Shown: positions 26,906-40,147 of the stretch, piece after piece
Layout: each line of letters begins with the position of its first letter
Numbering within the stretch: the stretch's first letter is position 1
Assembly: GCF_000165425.1 (NCBI RefSeq)
Contig: NW_001799630.1
Coordinates: forward strand, 65,734-129,733
Source of the DNA: Paramecium tetraurelia
Taxonomy: Eukaryota > Ciliophora > Oligohymenophorea > Peniculida > Parameciidae
Direction of reading: 5' to 3'
Length of the DNA: 64,000 bases
Position numbers and translations under genes: made by a program
Notes under the pieces: generated by a model
The model's database searches: none
What the model was told of the DNA's origin: nothing
Seen by the model: only the letters and a program-made list of their open reading frames with translations

Positions 26906-28011
26906 ATGCAATCAGAAGATAAGCTAAAGAAGCAATCAAAGTTAGTTATAGATAATGTAAGTTCATAATTGAATGTAGTCTGATGAGGAAGAGATCTGTA
27001 AAAAAGTGAAATTAGAAGATCCATCTTATTCTGAGGAAGAAGAGGAAGTTGTGGATGTGGAAGAGCTAGAGGAATCAGAGGAAGAGGAAAAAGGAAAGAA
27101 AAACAAAAAACAGGAGCCCATTGAGGTAATATTTGTAAATATAATAAATAGGATGTAGATTATATATATGTAGACAAATTGCCTAATTCTGAAGCAATGT
27201 TAAGAGATTTAAAAAAACAAGTAGAGCAAAGAATTAAATGTTACAAAATGAAATACATTCAAGAATATCAGGAGAATCATACAAAATAGAGTTTCGTTCA
27301 CAATGATGCAATTCCAATATGTACTGATGTTAGACTAATGGATTTTTAAGTAAATTTAATTCGTGATAATTTAAGAAATTAAGAGATGAATAATTGAAAA
27401 TAGCAGGGCAATTGTTCGATGTAATAATGATGGATCCACCTTGGCAATTGTCAAGTTCACAACCATCAAGAGGAGTTGCAATTGCTTATTCTTCATTGGC
27501 TGATGAAAATATTAGTAAAATGCCAATAGAAACATTGTAAGAGAACGGTATAATCTTAATATGGTAAAATTATTAATTAATTATTAAGGACTATTAACGC
27601 TAAATATAAGGTGACATGTAAGTTAATTGAATAATGGGGCTACAAATTAATTGATGAAATTATCTGGTGTAAGAAGACTGTTAATGGCAAAATTGCTAAA
27701 GGACACGGATTTTACTTATAACATGCCAAAGAGAACTGTTTAGTTGGTGTAAAGGTAGCAATTCACAGTATTTATTTAACATAGGGTAACATAAATTTGG
27801 ATCCCAACAGATTTAGAAAAGGTGTTGCCAGTGACATTATCTTTAGTGAAAGGAGAGGTTAAAGTTAGAAGCCAGAAGAAATATATTAGTATGTTGAATA
27901 ACTAGTTCCAAATGGTAAATACATCATTATATTTAAGGATATTATTTAGAGATATTTGGTAGAAGGAATAATGTCAGAAAGAATTGGGTAACAATTGGAA
28001 ATGAATTATGA
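26906..28011 (+). CDS. MT-A70 family adenine N6-methyltransferase (MTA1-like)
   Basis: ATG 26906-26908, TGA 28009-28011; introns 26957-26978, 27126-27151, 27350-27375, 27564-27588, 27755-27784 (30 nt) and 27915-27937; 318 codons. An acidic N-terminus (EEEEVVDVEELEESEEEEK) precedes the Rossmann methyltransferase: DVIMMDPPWQ carries the DPPW catalytic motif, with IWCKKTVNGK, CLVGVKG, SDIIFSERRGQSQKP and a C-terminal EIFGRRNNVRKNWVTIGNEL. The family methylates adenine in RNA (METTL3/14) or, in ciliates, in DNA (MTA1). The RGQSQKPEEIY wording and small size favour the ciliate MTA1 group; this is inference. An upstream coding exon ATGCGG (26863-26868) with a 28-nt intron is possible. Confidence 0.88.
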
Positions 28012-28209
28012 CTTTGTTTCTATTTATCGTTTTCATATTATTTCTATAAATAATTTATGCATTCTTTATAAATCTAAAGTAACTTATAAGATGGAAGAAA
28101 TATGTGATATACTTATTAATAAGATTGTAAGTATTTAAATCTATTGTTAGGCATTATTTGATTATACAATAAAAAAGTATTAAACTATAATTATTAAAAA
28201 ATTAAATAA

Positions 28210-29344
28210 ATGACGAATAATGAGTAGAAAAGTGCTTTTTTTATAAATTCATTATTGGTTGGCATGATTTTAGTGGGTACATTCAACACTTTAGTCTATA
28301 AGTATTAAAATACAACCATTATAGATGGGGTAACATTTATACACCCTTATATGCAAGTATTATTAATATCAATATATAGGCTTTATGTATGTTTGTAGGT
28401 GAAGCAACTTGTTTAGTTTTCTATTTCATATTTTAAATGAAAGCTGAAAAAGATCCAAATAAAGAAGATGGAGGATTTAAAATATTGGCAATTCCAGCAT
28501 TGTTTGATGGGATTACATCGTCTTTACAACACGTCGCCTTAAATTTCATTCCGTCATCTATTTATTAAATGTTGAGAGGAGGAGTATGAATATAACCATC
28601 TAGCTTATGATAGTAACAGCCGCATTTTCAAAATTCGTACTAAAGAAAAAATTGTCAAATCAGCAACAATTTGGAATTCTATTGGCAATCTTAGGCATAT
28701 TCATTGTGGGATTGTCAAACTTTTTATTTAGAAAGACAACAACTGATGATTTCAGTTGGGAAATAAAATTGATATCAATAGCCTTAATTATAGTGTCCCT
28801 TTTTACTTAAGCAGCCCAATATATATTCGAAGAAAAACTATTTTAATAATATAATTATCATGTATTCTATGTTGTGGGTGTTGAAGGAATGTGGGGGTTA
28901 TTATACTTTGGTATAGTTATGCCTATTCTCAATTTCATACCTTGTAATTTTAAAGAAGGATGTGTATTTCGAAATGGTTAAGGATATTGGGAATGTACTG
29001 ATGTATTCTTTCAACAATTAGGAGCAGACGTATGGTTGACAGTATCTGTCGTTATGGGTATCTTTAGTATTGCTCTTTTTAATATATTTGGTGTTAATGT
29101 TACTAAGTATGTTTCGGCTTTGACTCGTACAGTTGTTGACACTATTAGAACAATTTTAATTTGGGGTATTGGATTGATAGTCACTGCTACAACTTCTAGA
29201 GTATGGGAAAACACATCAAAGTGGGCTAATTTGATGGAATTAGTTGGTTTTGCTTTATTAGTCTTTGGCAATTTGATTTATAAGGAGATGTTGAAAATCA
29301 AATTTCTCTAAAATAAAAAGCAAGTATTAATGGAGGAACAATGA
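28210..29344 (+). CDS. SLC35F-type drug/metabolite transporter
   Basis: ATG 28210-28212, TGA 29342-29344, introns 28357-28379 (23 nt) and 28584-28603 (20 nt, the shortest reliable intron of the window); 364 codons. About ten transmembrane helices. SLC35F6-type wording: GMILVGTFNTLVYKYQN in helix 1, HPYMQALCMFVGE, ALNFIPSSIYQMLRGG before the second intron, LGIFIVGLSNF, and QAAQYIFEEKLF near the middle. DMT-superfamily carriers of this branch lie in endosomal, lysosomal or Golgi membranes; the substrate is unknown. Converges with the next gene, 50 bp between stops. Confidence 0.88.
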
Positions 29345-29394
29345 TTAACAATAAGAATTATTTAAAATATACCCAATCTAATATATGATTGATT

Positions 29395-30235
29395 TCAAAT
29401 TTGTCCTGCCTATCTAACGCTTGAAGTGCCAGTTCTTACAGTTGATCTAGTGACTGTTGTAGTTGCAGTGGCTGCCTAGTATATTTATTATTAATACTCT
29501 GGCTTTCTCCTTCTTTAAGGCTTCCAATTCAATTTCGACGTTCATTAACTTCTCTTAAGCTTCATTATAATCATGATTCACTTCTTAAAACTTCCTTTTC
29601 CACACTTCAACTTCACTATTATTCTATGTCACTCTTTCTGTTATCAAAGTACTCTCTTATGCTTGCTATAATTCGATTTGTAAATGCTCATTTTCCTCTT
29701 CAAGTTCCTTGATCTTACAATATCTTATTATTTCATACTCTTGCGTAATCTATTTCCTTTATTACTTTGATTTCTTTTTTTTTCTCCAATTCTTTTATTA
29801 CTGATTGTAGATATAGACATTCTTCTCTCCACGGCTGCTCAATTTCTTCTCTTGATACTATCACAACAGAAACAACCATCTATTATTTTGTACAGCATTA
29901 AAATTCACTATCAACCTATGTTTAACTTATTCCACTTCCAGCATTATTTATTTGGAAGCTCTATCCAGGATTTATCACAGAACACGATCGGTAATTTGTA
30001 TTAAGTACTCTGCTTGCATATGAATTATATTTCTCCTTTTTGTGCCAAAATTAATAAGCCTCTGGTCTTTCAATCTTCTTAACAGCATAGTCTTCCTTTA
30101 ACAATGTAGGTTCAGTTGTATATGATGTATACTATTCATAATGTTCAATAATACTTGTTTTATGGTCTCTGGTTGCTAAGTATTTATTTATCTCTCGATA
30201 AAAGATTCCTATTTTGTCGAAATAAATGTACTCAT
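29395..30235 (-). CDS. Coiled-coil protein with Thr/Arg-rich tail
   Basis: ATG 30233-30235, TGA 29395-29397; introns 30209-30231 (immediately after the first codon), 29714-29738 and 29476-29497; 257 codons. N-terminal polar region (FYREINKYLATRDHKT), a short Cys pair (FQCCTKQQ), then coiled coil ~150-230 (YLQSVIKELEKKKEIK, KELEEENEHLQIELQQ), and a repetitive tail TATTTVTRSTVRTGTSSVRQ. No family recognised. The tail resembles head or tail segments of filament-forming proteins; that is only an impression. A start at an upstream position with another intron is not excluded. Confidence 0.75.
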
Positions 30236-31948
30236 ATCTTCAAAAAAAAAATTATTTCTCAATTAATTCACAATATAATTTATATCATCATACTCAATAA
30301 TTTATATTAATGGCAGAATAAATTTTTAATATTTTCAATATGGTTTTAGGTTTAACACTTATGTCTTCAACCTAAATTGTACTTTGCTGGAAAATATTGG
30401 TTTTACATAAAAATCTGTTTCTAAAAATATCTTCTTAAACTTAATCTTCTCCCCCCATAGTAAAAATATGTCTCATTACAATATCTTAAGTTGCAATTGT
30501 ATAAATTAAATCTAAAAATCAAAAAAGCGATGTGTTTTTTGTAATTCAAAAAAAAATGATTCTTTTAAATAATATAATTTAGAAGAATGCACTCTTAATT
30601 CAACCAAATTTGAAAATGATGTTGACCTTTCATAATAAACTAATGAAACATTCTATCTATTTAAGATAAATAATGATACTTAGTAAAATGTCGCTATTTA
30701 GAACAAAAGTAAAATTATAAAAATTTCACTTAAATATTAGAAAGGAAAAATATTATGAATTTATTAGTGAACAAGAAATACATAAATTTTTAGATTATAA
30801 AGTGTTGTTTATAAGAAAACAATTTATAAAAAAGAATAAATCTATTTGAAAGAATGAATTAAAAGTAGACATTAAATTGAAATAATTTAATAAAATATCA
30901 TCCTTTTAAAAACATTCAATACTTTATTTGATTATTGGAAATTAGAATTAAACGTTTATATAATATAAAGAGAATATAATTCTTTTCAGGAAATATACAA
31001 AAATTATTCGAATATTGGAAAGTATTATAACAATTATTTAAATTTTTGTAGATTATTGGAAATGTTAATTTGAGAAAATAAAAATTATTGATAAAATTTC
31101 AAATAATTTAATTCAAATATTAATCGAAGAAAATATTTCAACTTGATATCATTATTGGAAAATCCTGAGAATAATTTAAATATTATATGAACTTATATTC
31201 TTCAATGAGTGTATCCTTACTTAATTTGATTATTCATAATTATTCATAATAATTAAATTCCTGATACTTAATTTACATTTATTCAATAAAAGTATCACTT
31301 CTTATTTGATTATTGAAAATTATTCATAATAATTTAGTTTTTATACTGAAAATACATTTATAGCACATTTAGTAAATATATAATTCATAAATGTAGAATA
31401 TAATGTAACTATTCAAATTATTCATAACTATCCTAATATTATTCATAAATATATTTACATTATTAAATAAATCATTATCTAATTATTCAAATTATTCATA
31501 ATTATTTGAAGTATTTTATTTTGAAAAAATTAAATAATTTAATCATTCCTCTACAATTTGTTTGCCTTATTAATGATAAATTACGTTACTTTTAAATTTA
31601 TTGGAGGTAAATTTTCAACATATAAATGATATAATTATTGAATTTAGTTTTTTGTATTTTAATATGAATGAATCATAAAAGAATGAATTTTCATAATTCA
31701 AATATTGTGTAACTTATTATAAATATTATTTATTAGTTGTTCAATTTACGGAATGATATAATTCGACAGATCTATTTTAATCATTTGGAATTATTTGGAT
31801 GTATATCTTAATTAGGAATGAGTCGATATCAGCTAAGGATGATTCATAACAATTTTCAATATATTCAATTATATTAAGAATTTACATTTATTTGTAAGGG
31901 CTTCTGATTTAAATAATTAAACTGATTCTCCACTAATCATAATTAAAG
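30236..31948. other. 1.7 kb AT-rich non-coding island
   Basis: No coding content seen. Contains the degenerate repeat region described separately at 30890-31520, and long A/T runs. It separates a normal gene from the ABCA-type pseudogene, and has the look of decayed sequence. Confidence 0.55.
30890..31520. repeat. Degenerate direct repeats (TTATTGGAAA and TTATTCATAATTATT motifs)
   Basis: Two short motifs recur with irregular spacing. (A/T)TTATTGGAAA is seen near 30935, 31012, 31054, 31154 and, as TTATTGAAAAT, near 31312. TATTCATAATTATTCATAAT is seen near 31234, with further TTATTCATAA copies near 31319, 31421, 31440 and 31493. The pattern looks like an eroded minisatellite. Element family unknown. 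Confidence 0.5.
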
Positions 31949-33930
31949 ATATAAAAATGGATACTCTATTATTTAAAGAATATTTTAATTAAGTATGCCC
32001 CTAAACAATATTCAAAGTAGGTCCTTGTAAGGAATCAGATTTGATTGCATAACTTTAAAGTTTTTAATGCAGGAACCCTTGTTTACAATTCAAAAAGTAA
32101 TTTTTTAATTCTATTGGCATTGTCAATAGTGTCTATTTTTTAGCGAATACAGGTTCATCGACATAAATAAATTTATCTTTCATTATAATGAAAACTATTA
32201 TAAAATATAGATTTTTCACTTAATGATCCAATAATTGTATGATTGCTTTCCAAATCTGATTATTTTAAAAAGAACTGTTTAATAATGCTGTTTATTTGTA
32301 AATTCCTTAAACATATACAATATTTATAGTTTTGAAAAATAATCAAATTATTTAGAACTTTCTAGAATTTGTTCTTAGAATTCCATTAGACCCAATGATG
32401 ATGAAATATGGGTTAAACATTCCAATCCAAGACATCTCACTAAGAATATTGATTTAAAAATAAATTCTGAAGTTGATGATTAAATTGTTTTTAAAAATAT
32501 CTCTTGCATTTGTTTCATAAAGTAGTGAATGATTTTAAAAATATTTCATTATCCAATAAACTAGTTCGTATTACAATGATTAGAATTTTTCTAATTAATC
32601 TTGAGTAATTTTCTATTTACTTATCTTAAAATCTAGGTTCTAAGTATATATTTCTAAAATTAAAATTAGGTGCTTAATTAGCCACTCATTTAGTAATTGA
32701 TAAGTTCTCATTGTGGTTAGTAATGTATTTTAAAAAGAATTTAAAAATGGTCTTGTTGAATGCTCTGCTCCTTTAAGTTGTTTGGCCCTTTATGGTGAAA
32801 CCTCCTTTAACTACAGAAACCCTTTATTATACTATTGCATGTTTTACTAAGGAATAATCTTCATCTTCTTAAAACTTTAGTAGAAGGTAAACAATTTAAG
32901 TAATTAATAATTAAGAGAACAGTAATTTAAAAAGGAGTTTTGGAGTAGATCAATAAGTTATAGAGTAAGAGTAAATGTTGTTATAATCAAAAGATCCTTC
33001 TAAAATGTATAGATTGTAAAAAGTATATGGGAATGGATGTGTTGCTCTTCAAAATGTACCTCCTTAATTAATAAAAGTGGTGGATATGTGAAAATAAAAA
33101 ATTAGGTAGTCCATAGAGGAAATTATGAAATATTTTAAGAGGTCTATGTCCATAATTTGATTGCATCTGAGAAAATGTAACACCTAAAGAACTTTTAAGT
33201 CGAGAAGATTTATGTGAGTCAGTTATCGGTTTATGTTATATTCGAATGTTAAATATAAATATAAAACAGAATTATAACAAAAACAAGAATATATTCGATT
33301 AATACCTACTTTTTGTAAACAATGCAATTAGAGAAGTATAATAACAGATAAAGTGATCGATTATCAGGTGGAAACAAAAGGACATTATGTGTTAGTAATG
33401 TATTAATTCGAGGACCATGTTTTTAATTCATTGATGAGCCGAGTACAGATGTTGATCCAATTGCGAAAAGATTTTTATGGAGAACTTTGAAGTTGGGAGT
33501 ATAGTTGAGACAAAAGGGAGTTTAATATTAACTACTCATACTACGGATGAGGCTGAGAATCTGCGCGATAAGATTGCAATTTTAGTGAAGGGATAAATTT
33601 ATTGTTTGGGCAGTCCATAAGAATTGAGAATTAAATATGGGGATGGCTATGATATGAAATTAAGAGAATATAAGAATAGACAAGAGATAACACAATTTCT
33701 TAAGTAACAATTTAAAAATATCACCCAAATCGGAGAGAAGGATCAAGAAAATTTATAATTCCATATAAACTATCGTAAGTTCTAATTATTAGATACCTGG
33801 TAAGTCTTTCGATTTTACAATGCCTATTTCTCACTGGCTGAACTTGTCTAAAGAAATTTGATCCATAATTTCTCAATCAATCAATCCTCTTTAGAATCTG
33901 TATTTCTGTAATTTTAAAAACAAATTGATT
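31949..33930 (+). pseudogene. ABCA-type ABC transporter remnant
   Basis: Pieces of an A-subfamily ABC transporter appear in order but not in one frame. The N-terminal start is near 31957 (MDTLLFKEYFNQVCPQ). NBD entry YRLQKVYGNGCVALQNV lies near 33011-33062. The NBD end near 33358-33940 contains LSGGNKRTLCVSNVL (signature), FIDEPSTDVDPIAKRFLW (Walker B), TTHTTDEAENLRDKIAI (H-loop), LGSPQELRIKYGDGYD and a C-terminal regulatory end. The Walker A segment and most membrane helices are missing between 33062 and 33180, and frame changes are needed, e.g. near 33515. Clearly non-functional as written. An intact-frame relative stands at 46.5-50.2 kb. Confidence 0.75.
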
Positions 33931-34013
33931 AATATAATTGATAATTATTATGAAATATTTTTATAATATATTAAAACCTGTAGCTTTAAAGAGAAAAATT
34001 ACCAGAAATAATA

Positions 34014-36248
<2,235 letters not shown>

Positions 36249-36323
36249 CAATGTTAATATATTAAATAATATAAAATTAACATTAACTTTCAAATTATTT
36301 AATTATTTTAATAATATTAAAAG

Positions 36324-37503
36324 ATGAGTTGGAAAGTAAATGTGTTTACATAACCAAGATGAAAGAATCCGTTCCCAGAGTGAAATTAACACATTTATCA
36401 AAAACCAATATTATTGATGTATGGGCTCACAATTTCATGGCTGAGATCACAGAAATAGCTTCACTTATTGAAGAATTTAATGTTATATCATTAGTACAGA
36501 TTTCTATGATTTTAGGATACCGAATTTCCAGGAACTGAGTATAATCAACCAGAAAATGACGATAAGGTGAGTTGAATGTCAAATAATAGGATTATGAATA
36601 TTAATAATTAGTAAGAAATGTTTAAAAATACAAACTTATATAACTTGGTATAAGCTTAGCAAATGAAGCTGGCGAAGTACCTTTGGTTAAGAACACTTGG
36701 CAATTTCATTTTAAATTTAATGCATAGTATCTGAATAAATAATATTAGATATGATCAATTGATGAATCCTGTTAAGGTTATGCTAGAATAGGCAGGAATC
36801 AGATTTGATGACTTAGCATCGAAAGGAATAGATTACTCCTTATTTTGTGAAGTAGTTACTGGAAGTGGTATAATTAAAACTTACATAAATAAGGACTAAT
36901 CTTAAATGATGACACTAAGTATGTAGTATTTCATGGAGAATTTGACTTCGGTTACTTATTACATTTGTTTCATCATTCTGGAATTCCAGATACACAAGAA
37001 GAATTTTATAAAATGATGAAGCTTTACTTTCCATAAATTTATGATTTGAAATACATTTTAAAAGACAATCAAAAATACAAGGATGCAGGATTAAGTAGAT
37101 TAGCTAGCAAAGTTGAAGTGACTCGTATAGGTCCTGAACATTAAGCAGGATCAGATGCTTTACTTACCTTACAATGCTATTATCAATTGAAGTTTTGTTA
37201 CCCAGACTTATTAGGTGATTTTGACAAAAATATGAACATAATCTATGGCATTGGTAAAGGATATGTTCCGAATAAGTATTCAAATCCTTAATGTTTAGTC
37301 GTCGAAAAACTTATGCACCAAGTTCATAGACTCCAGATCCAGGATTATAAGTGAACTAGATGGATTAATATTACTATGGTCAAAATTTCTAATACGATGA
37401 ACTTCAAAATTCTTATTATCTATATGGATAACAATTCATAAATTACAATTATTTTTAATATCAAATGCACGAATCTGATTAGCAGAAGAGGAAAGGTTAT
37501 TGA
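36324..37503 (+). CDS. CNOT7/POP2: CCR4-NOT deadenylase CAF1/POP2
   Basis: ATG 36324-36326 followed by an intron 36336-36358, or ATG at 36359; TGA 37501-37503. Further introns 36494-36515, 36567-36589, 36727-36748, 36868-36893 and 37276-37298; 347 codons. DEDD nuclease: SLDTEFPGT (split by the second intron), NTWQFHFKFN, FHGEFDFGYLL, PQIYDLKYI, and HQAGSDALLTLQCYY supply the catalytic acids (D,E,D,D) and the active-site H. Removes mRNA poly(A) tails as part of CCR4-NOT. The C-terminal ~60 residues (TPDPGLQVNQMDQYYYGQ...) are Gln/Tyr-rich and lineage-specific. Confidence 0.94.
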
Positions 37504-37648
37504 ATATTAAATAATTATGAATTTATGTTATCAACTGATTTGCCATATAGATTTTATATTCTCAAAATGAACCATCTTCATAAAAATATTCTAATACTTA
37601 TTTGGCTAGCTATTTAATTATTTATTAAAAATTAAATTTTAGAATTGA

Positions 37649-39524
37649 ATGGAATAAGATTCAAAATTGAGTTAGTTCATTTCTCCGAGATAGAATGCTT
37701 AACTAATTTTAGACCAGGACGAAACACAAAAAGTGAATGAATCGAAATAAAATGTGAATTTTAAGAGTGGAATACAGAAATTCAGAACTGAAGACTTTTC
37801 TTTAAGAAGAAAACTGCAAAACTAAAGTCTTTTTGGAAAACTGAAAGTATTATGTAAAGGGATGCAATAATATATTTACATATTATTAGAAGATCCGAAC
37901 TCTTCTTTAATAGCTTATTGTTTACAATTCCTGCTACTAACTAGTATATTGTTGTCTTGCGTAGCAATTATAGTTGATTCATTAATGGAAAACAGTATGA
38001 TATTTAATAATAATTTAGAAAGTAATCCTCAATATGATGACATTTCATTTTATTTAGAATATTATCTGTTCATTTTCTTTGGTTTAGAATACTTATTGAG
38101 GATGTTTAGTTCAACTGCGTTTGATTCTAAATTAGTCAAATTTATTTTTTCTCCCTTGAATTTAATAGATTTACTTGCAATAATGCCTTTTTTATTTAAT
38201 CTCATTTTTGAAGGGGCTAGTTTGTCTGGATTAAGAATAATTAGAATTGTAAGATTCATGAGAGTGTTTCGGTTATTTAAACTTTCAAGATTCATGAAAG
38301 ACATGCTTATGATTGTAAATATATGAATCACTTAAAAAGGCAGATACAGTAAAGCATTCAGCCAAAGACATAATAATTTTGATTACAATGTTCTTTTTTT
38401 TGGTTTTATTTTTCTCAATTGTGATGTACTATTTAGAATACGATTATAACAATATAGTGGAAGATGAATAAGAAATCCATTCTATATCTGAAGCTATTTG
38501 GTGGTGTATTGCAACCATGACTACAGTTGGATACGGGGATAAATTACCTTTGAGTGTCCCTGGAAAGTTTATTGCATGCATAGCGGCCTTTCTTGGAATT
38601 ACATCTATCTCATTGTATATGATATAAATAAAAATAGGCCTGTTGCAGTTATGGGAATGAATTTAACTTAAACATTGAAAGAACATGAAGAAAATATAGA
38701 AATTCAAAAATTAAAGGATCAATTTGTAATGGAAAGTGATACAGAATATCTCAATAACAAAAGAGAACAAACTCAATTGAATATTAAGGAATTGAAATTT
38801 ATGGAAAGAAGATTAGAATAATTATTGGAAAATAATTAGAAAGTCATGGAATATGTAGAATAATCTTAATTATTATTTGATGAAGTGACTTAAGATCTAA
38901 TGAGTTTATATTCAGCCTTGACTGAATAGTTAGATCTCCATATAGAAACAAAAATGAAGAATTTGAAAGCTAGGCATCGCGTATTATTGGTTTCTATTCA
39001 TTTAGATAATGAAAATGGAAAAGAATCTAAATCAAAAGAAATCCATAGAGTTGAGTTAGATTGTCTCTGCTTTTAAGGAAAAATAGAAGTTAATTTCCTA
39101 AGGCTCCATTCTAATGTGCGAGGAAAGTTAAGCTGATGTATTTAGTATAGCAAGCAGACAAAGCAAACAATACACTGCTAGAAAGAGTTAAAAATTAAGA
39201 AGCAAAAATAATAGAGGCTCCTATATGTGTGTAATTAATAATAGCAATCATAATCCTTTCAAAACTCAAACAGATTACAATGACGCAGATCCTCACCAAA
39301 ATAGTATTATCTATGCTTAAGTCAGTTCAAGAAATTCTGCCTTTAATTAAGATATGTTCTAAAATATAGGTGGTAATGCTGAATTCAAATTCAATTTGGA
39401 GGAATCAAGTGGGAATATTGAGGAAGATGATGAAAATGGAGTCGATCTAAGCAGTAAAATGCAAAGTATCTCAAACATTTAAGATTTTAAATTGAAAAAT
39501 AGTATTAAATAAAATAATATATGA
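37649..39524 (+). CDS. Voltage-gated potassium channel (Kv-like, six TM)
   Basis: ATG 37649-37651, TGA 39522-39524; introns 38315-38339, 38615-38637 and 38981-39005; 601 codons. Cytoplasmic N-terminus ~1-90, S1 (FLLLTSILLSCVAIIVDS), S2 with YYLFIFFGLEYLLRMF, S3 (PLNLIDLLAIMPFLF), S4 with arginines spaced every third residue (GLRIIRIVRFMRVFRLFKL), S5, pore helix WWCIATM and filter TTVGYGDK, S6 with LPVAVMGMN (PxP-like bend). A coiled-coil and Ser/Asn-rich C-terminus follows. Typical of the expanded Paramecium K-channel set controlling ciliary excitability. The stop overlaps the start of the next open frame. Confidence 0.93.
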
Positions 39525-40147
39525 ATTGTTATGATTAATAATTTTAAGAGTTCCAATCAAATAGCAAAATTGATGAGCTACATTCCTAATTTAATGATGT
39601 AAAGTACATAAAAAAAAGTAATGAGTTCATATAAGACTCTTATGAAAACAATGAAAACAATAAAAACGATGAAAATAATGATAACAATGATAAAAAGGAA
39701 CAACATTATATTTATATATTGAAGAATTATTATTTTGCAACTAAAGGTAGTTTTATAATAAAAGTGGCCTATTCTTGTAACGTATTTGAATTTATTAATG
39801 GATTAAGATGGAATTAAATTAATGGCTTTTTTGGGATAGATGATAATATGTTTTTGAAAATTAAAACTTATGGCCTCGAACATACTAAATGTTAAATCAA
39901 TGATACAATGGAATGGTTGTTCGACAAGATCCTTCGTGTGGTTTGGATTGATACATCAATTGAAAAATTACAGGCTTCTAGATTATTATATAATAAGATT
40001 ATTAAAATCAAATGTTAAAACACAATCACAGATAAATAAATTTGTGATTTGTATTCAAATCTTTTAAAAAAAATCAAAGAATTAAGTAGATTATTCATAA
40101 TTATTTAGAAAATATATAGACCTTTAAATAAAAGGTTCATATTATGA
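39521..40147 (+). CDS. Open frame overlapping the channel stop (ATGA); separate gene or channel C-terminus
   Basis: ATG 39521-39523 overlaps the channel TGA 39522-39524; the frame runs 209 codons to TGA 40145-40147. Content is coding-like: an Asn/Asp-rich run near 39650-39700, then DTMEWLFDKILRVVWIDTS and KQICDLYSNLLKKIKELSRLF. A 21-nt GTTATG...TTTAAG intron near its start is possible. Alternatively a GTATTA...TTTTAAG segment of 47 nt (39503-39549) joins the channel frame to this frame exactly in phase, which would give one longer channel; 47 nt is longer than any other intron here. Unknown family. Confidence 0.5.
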
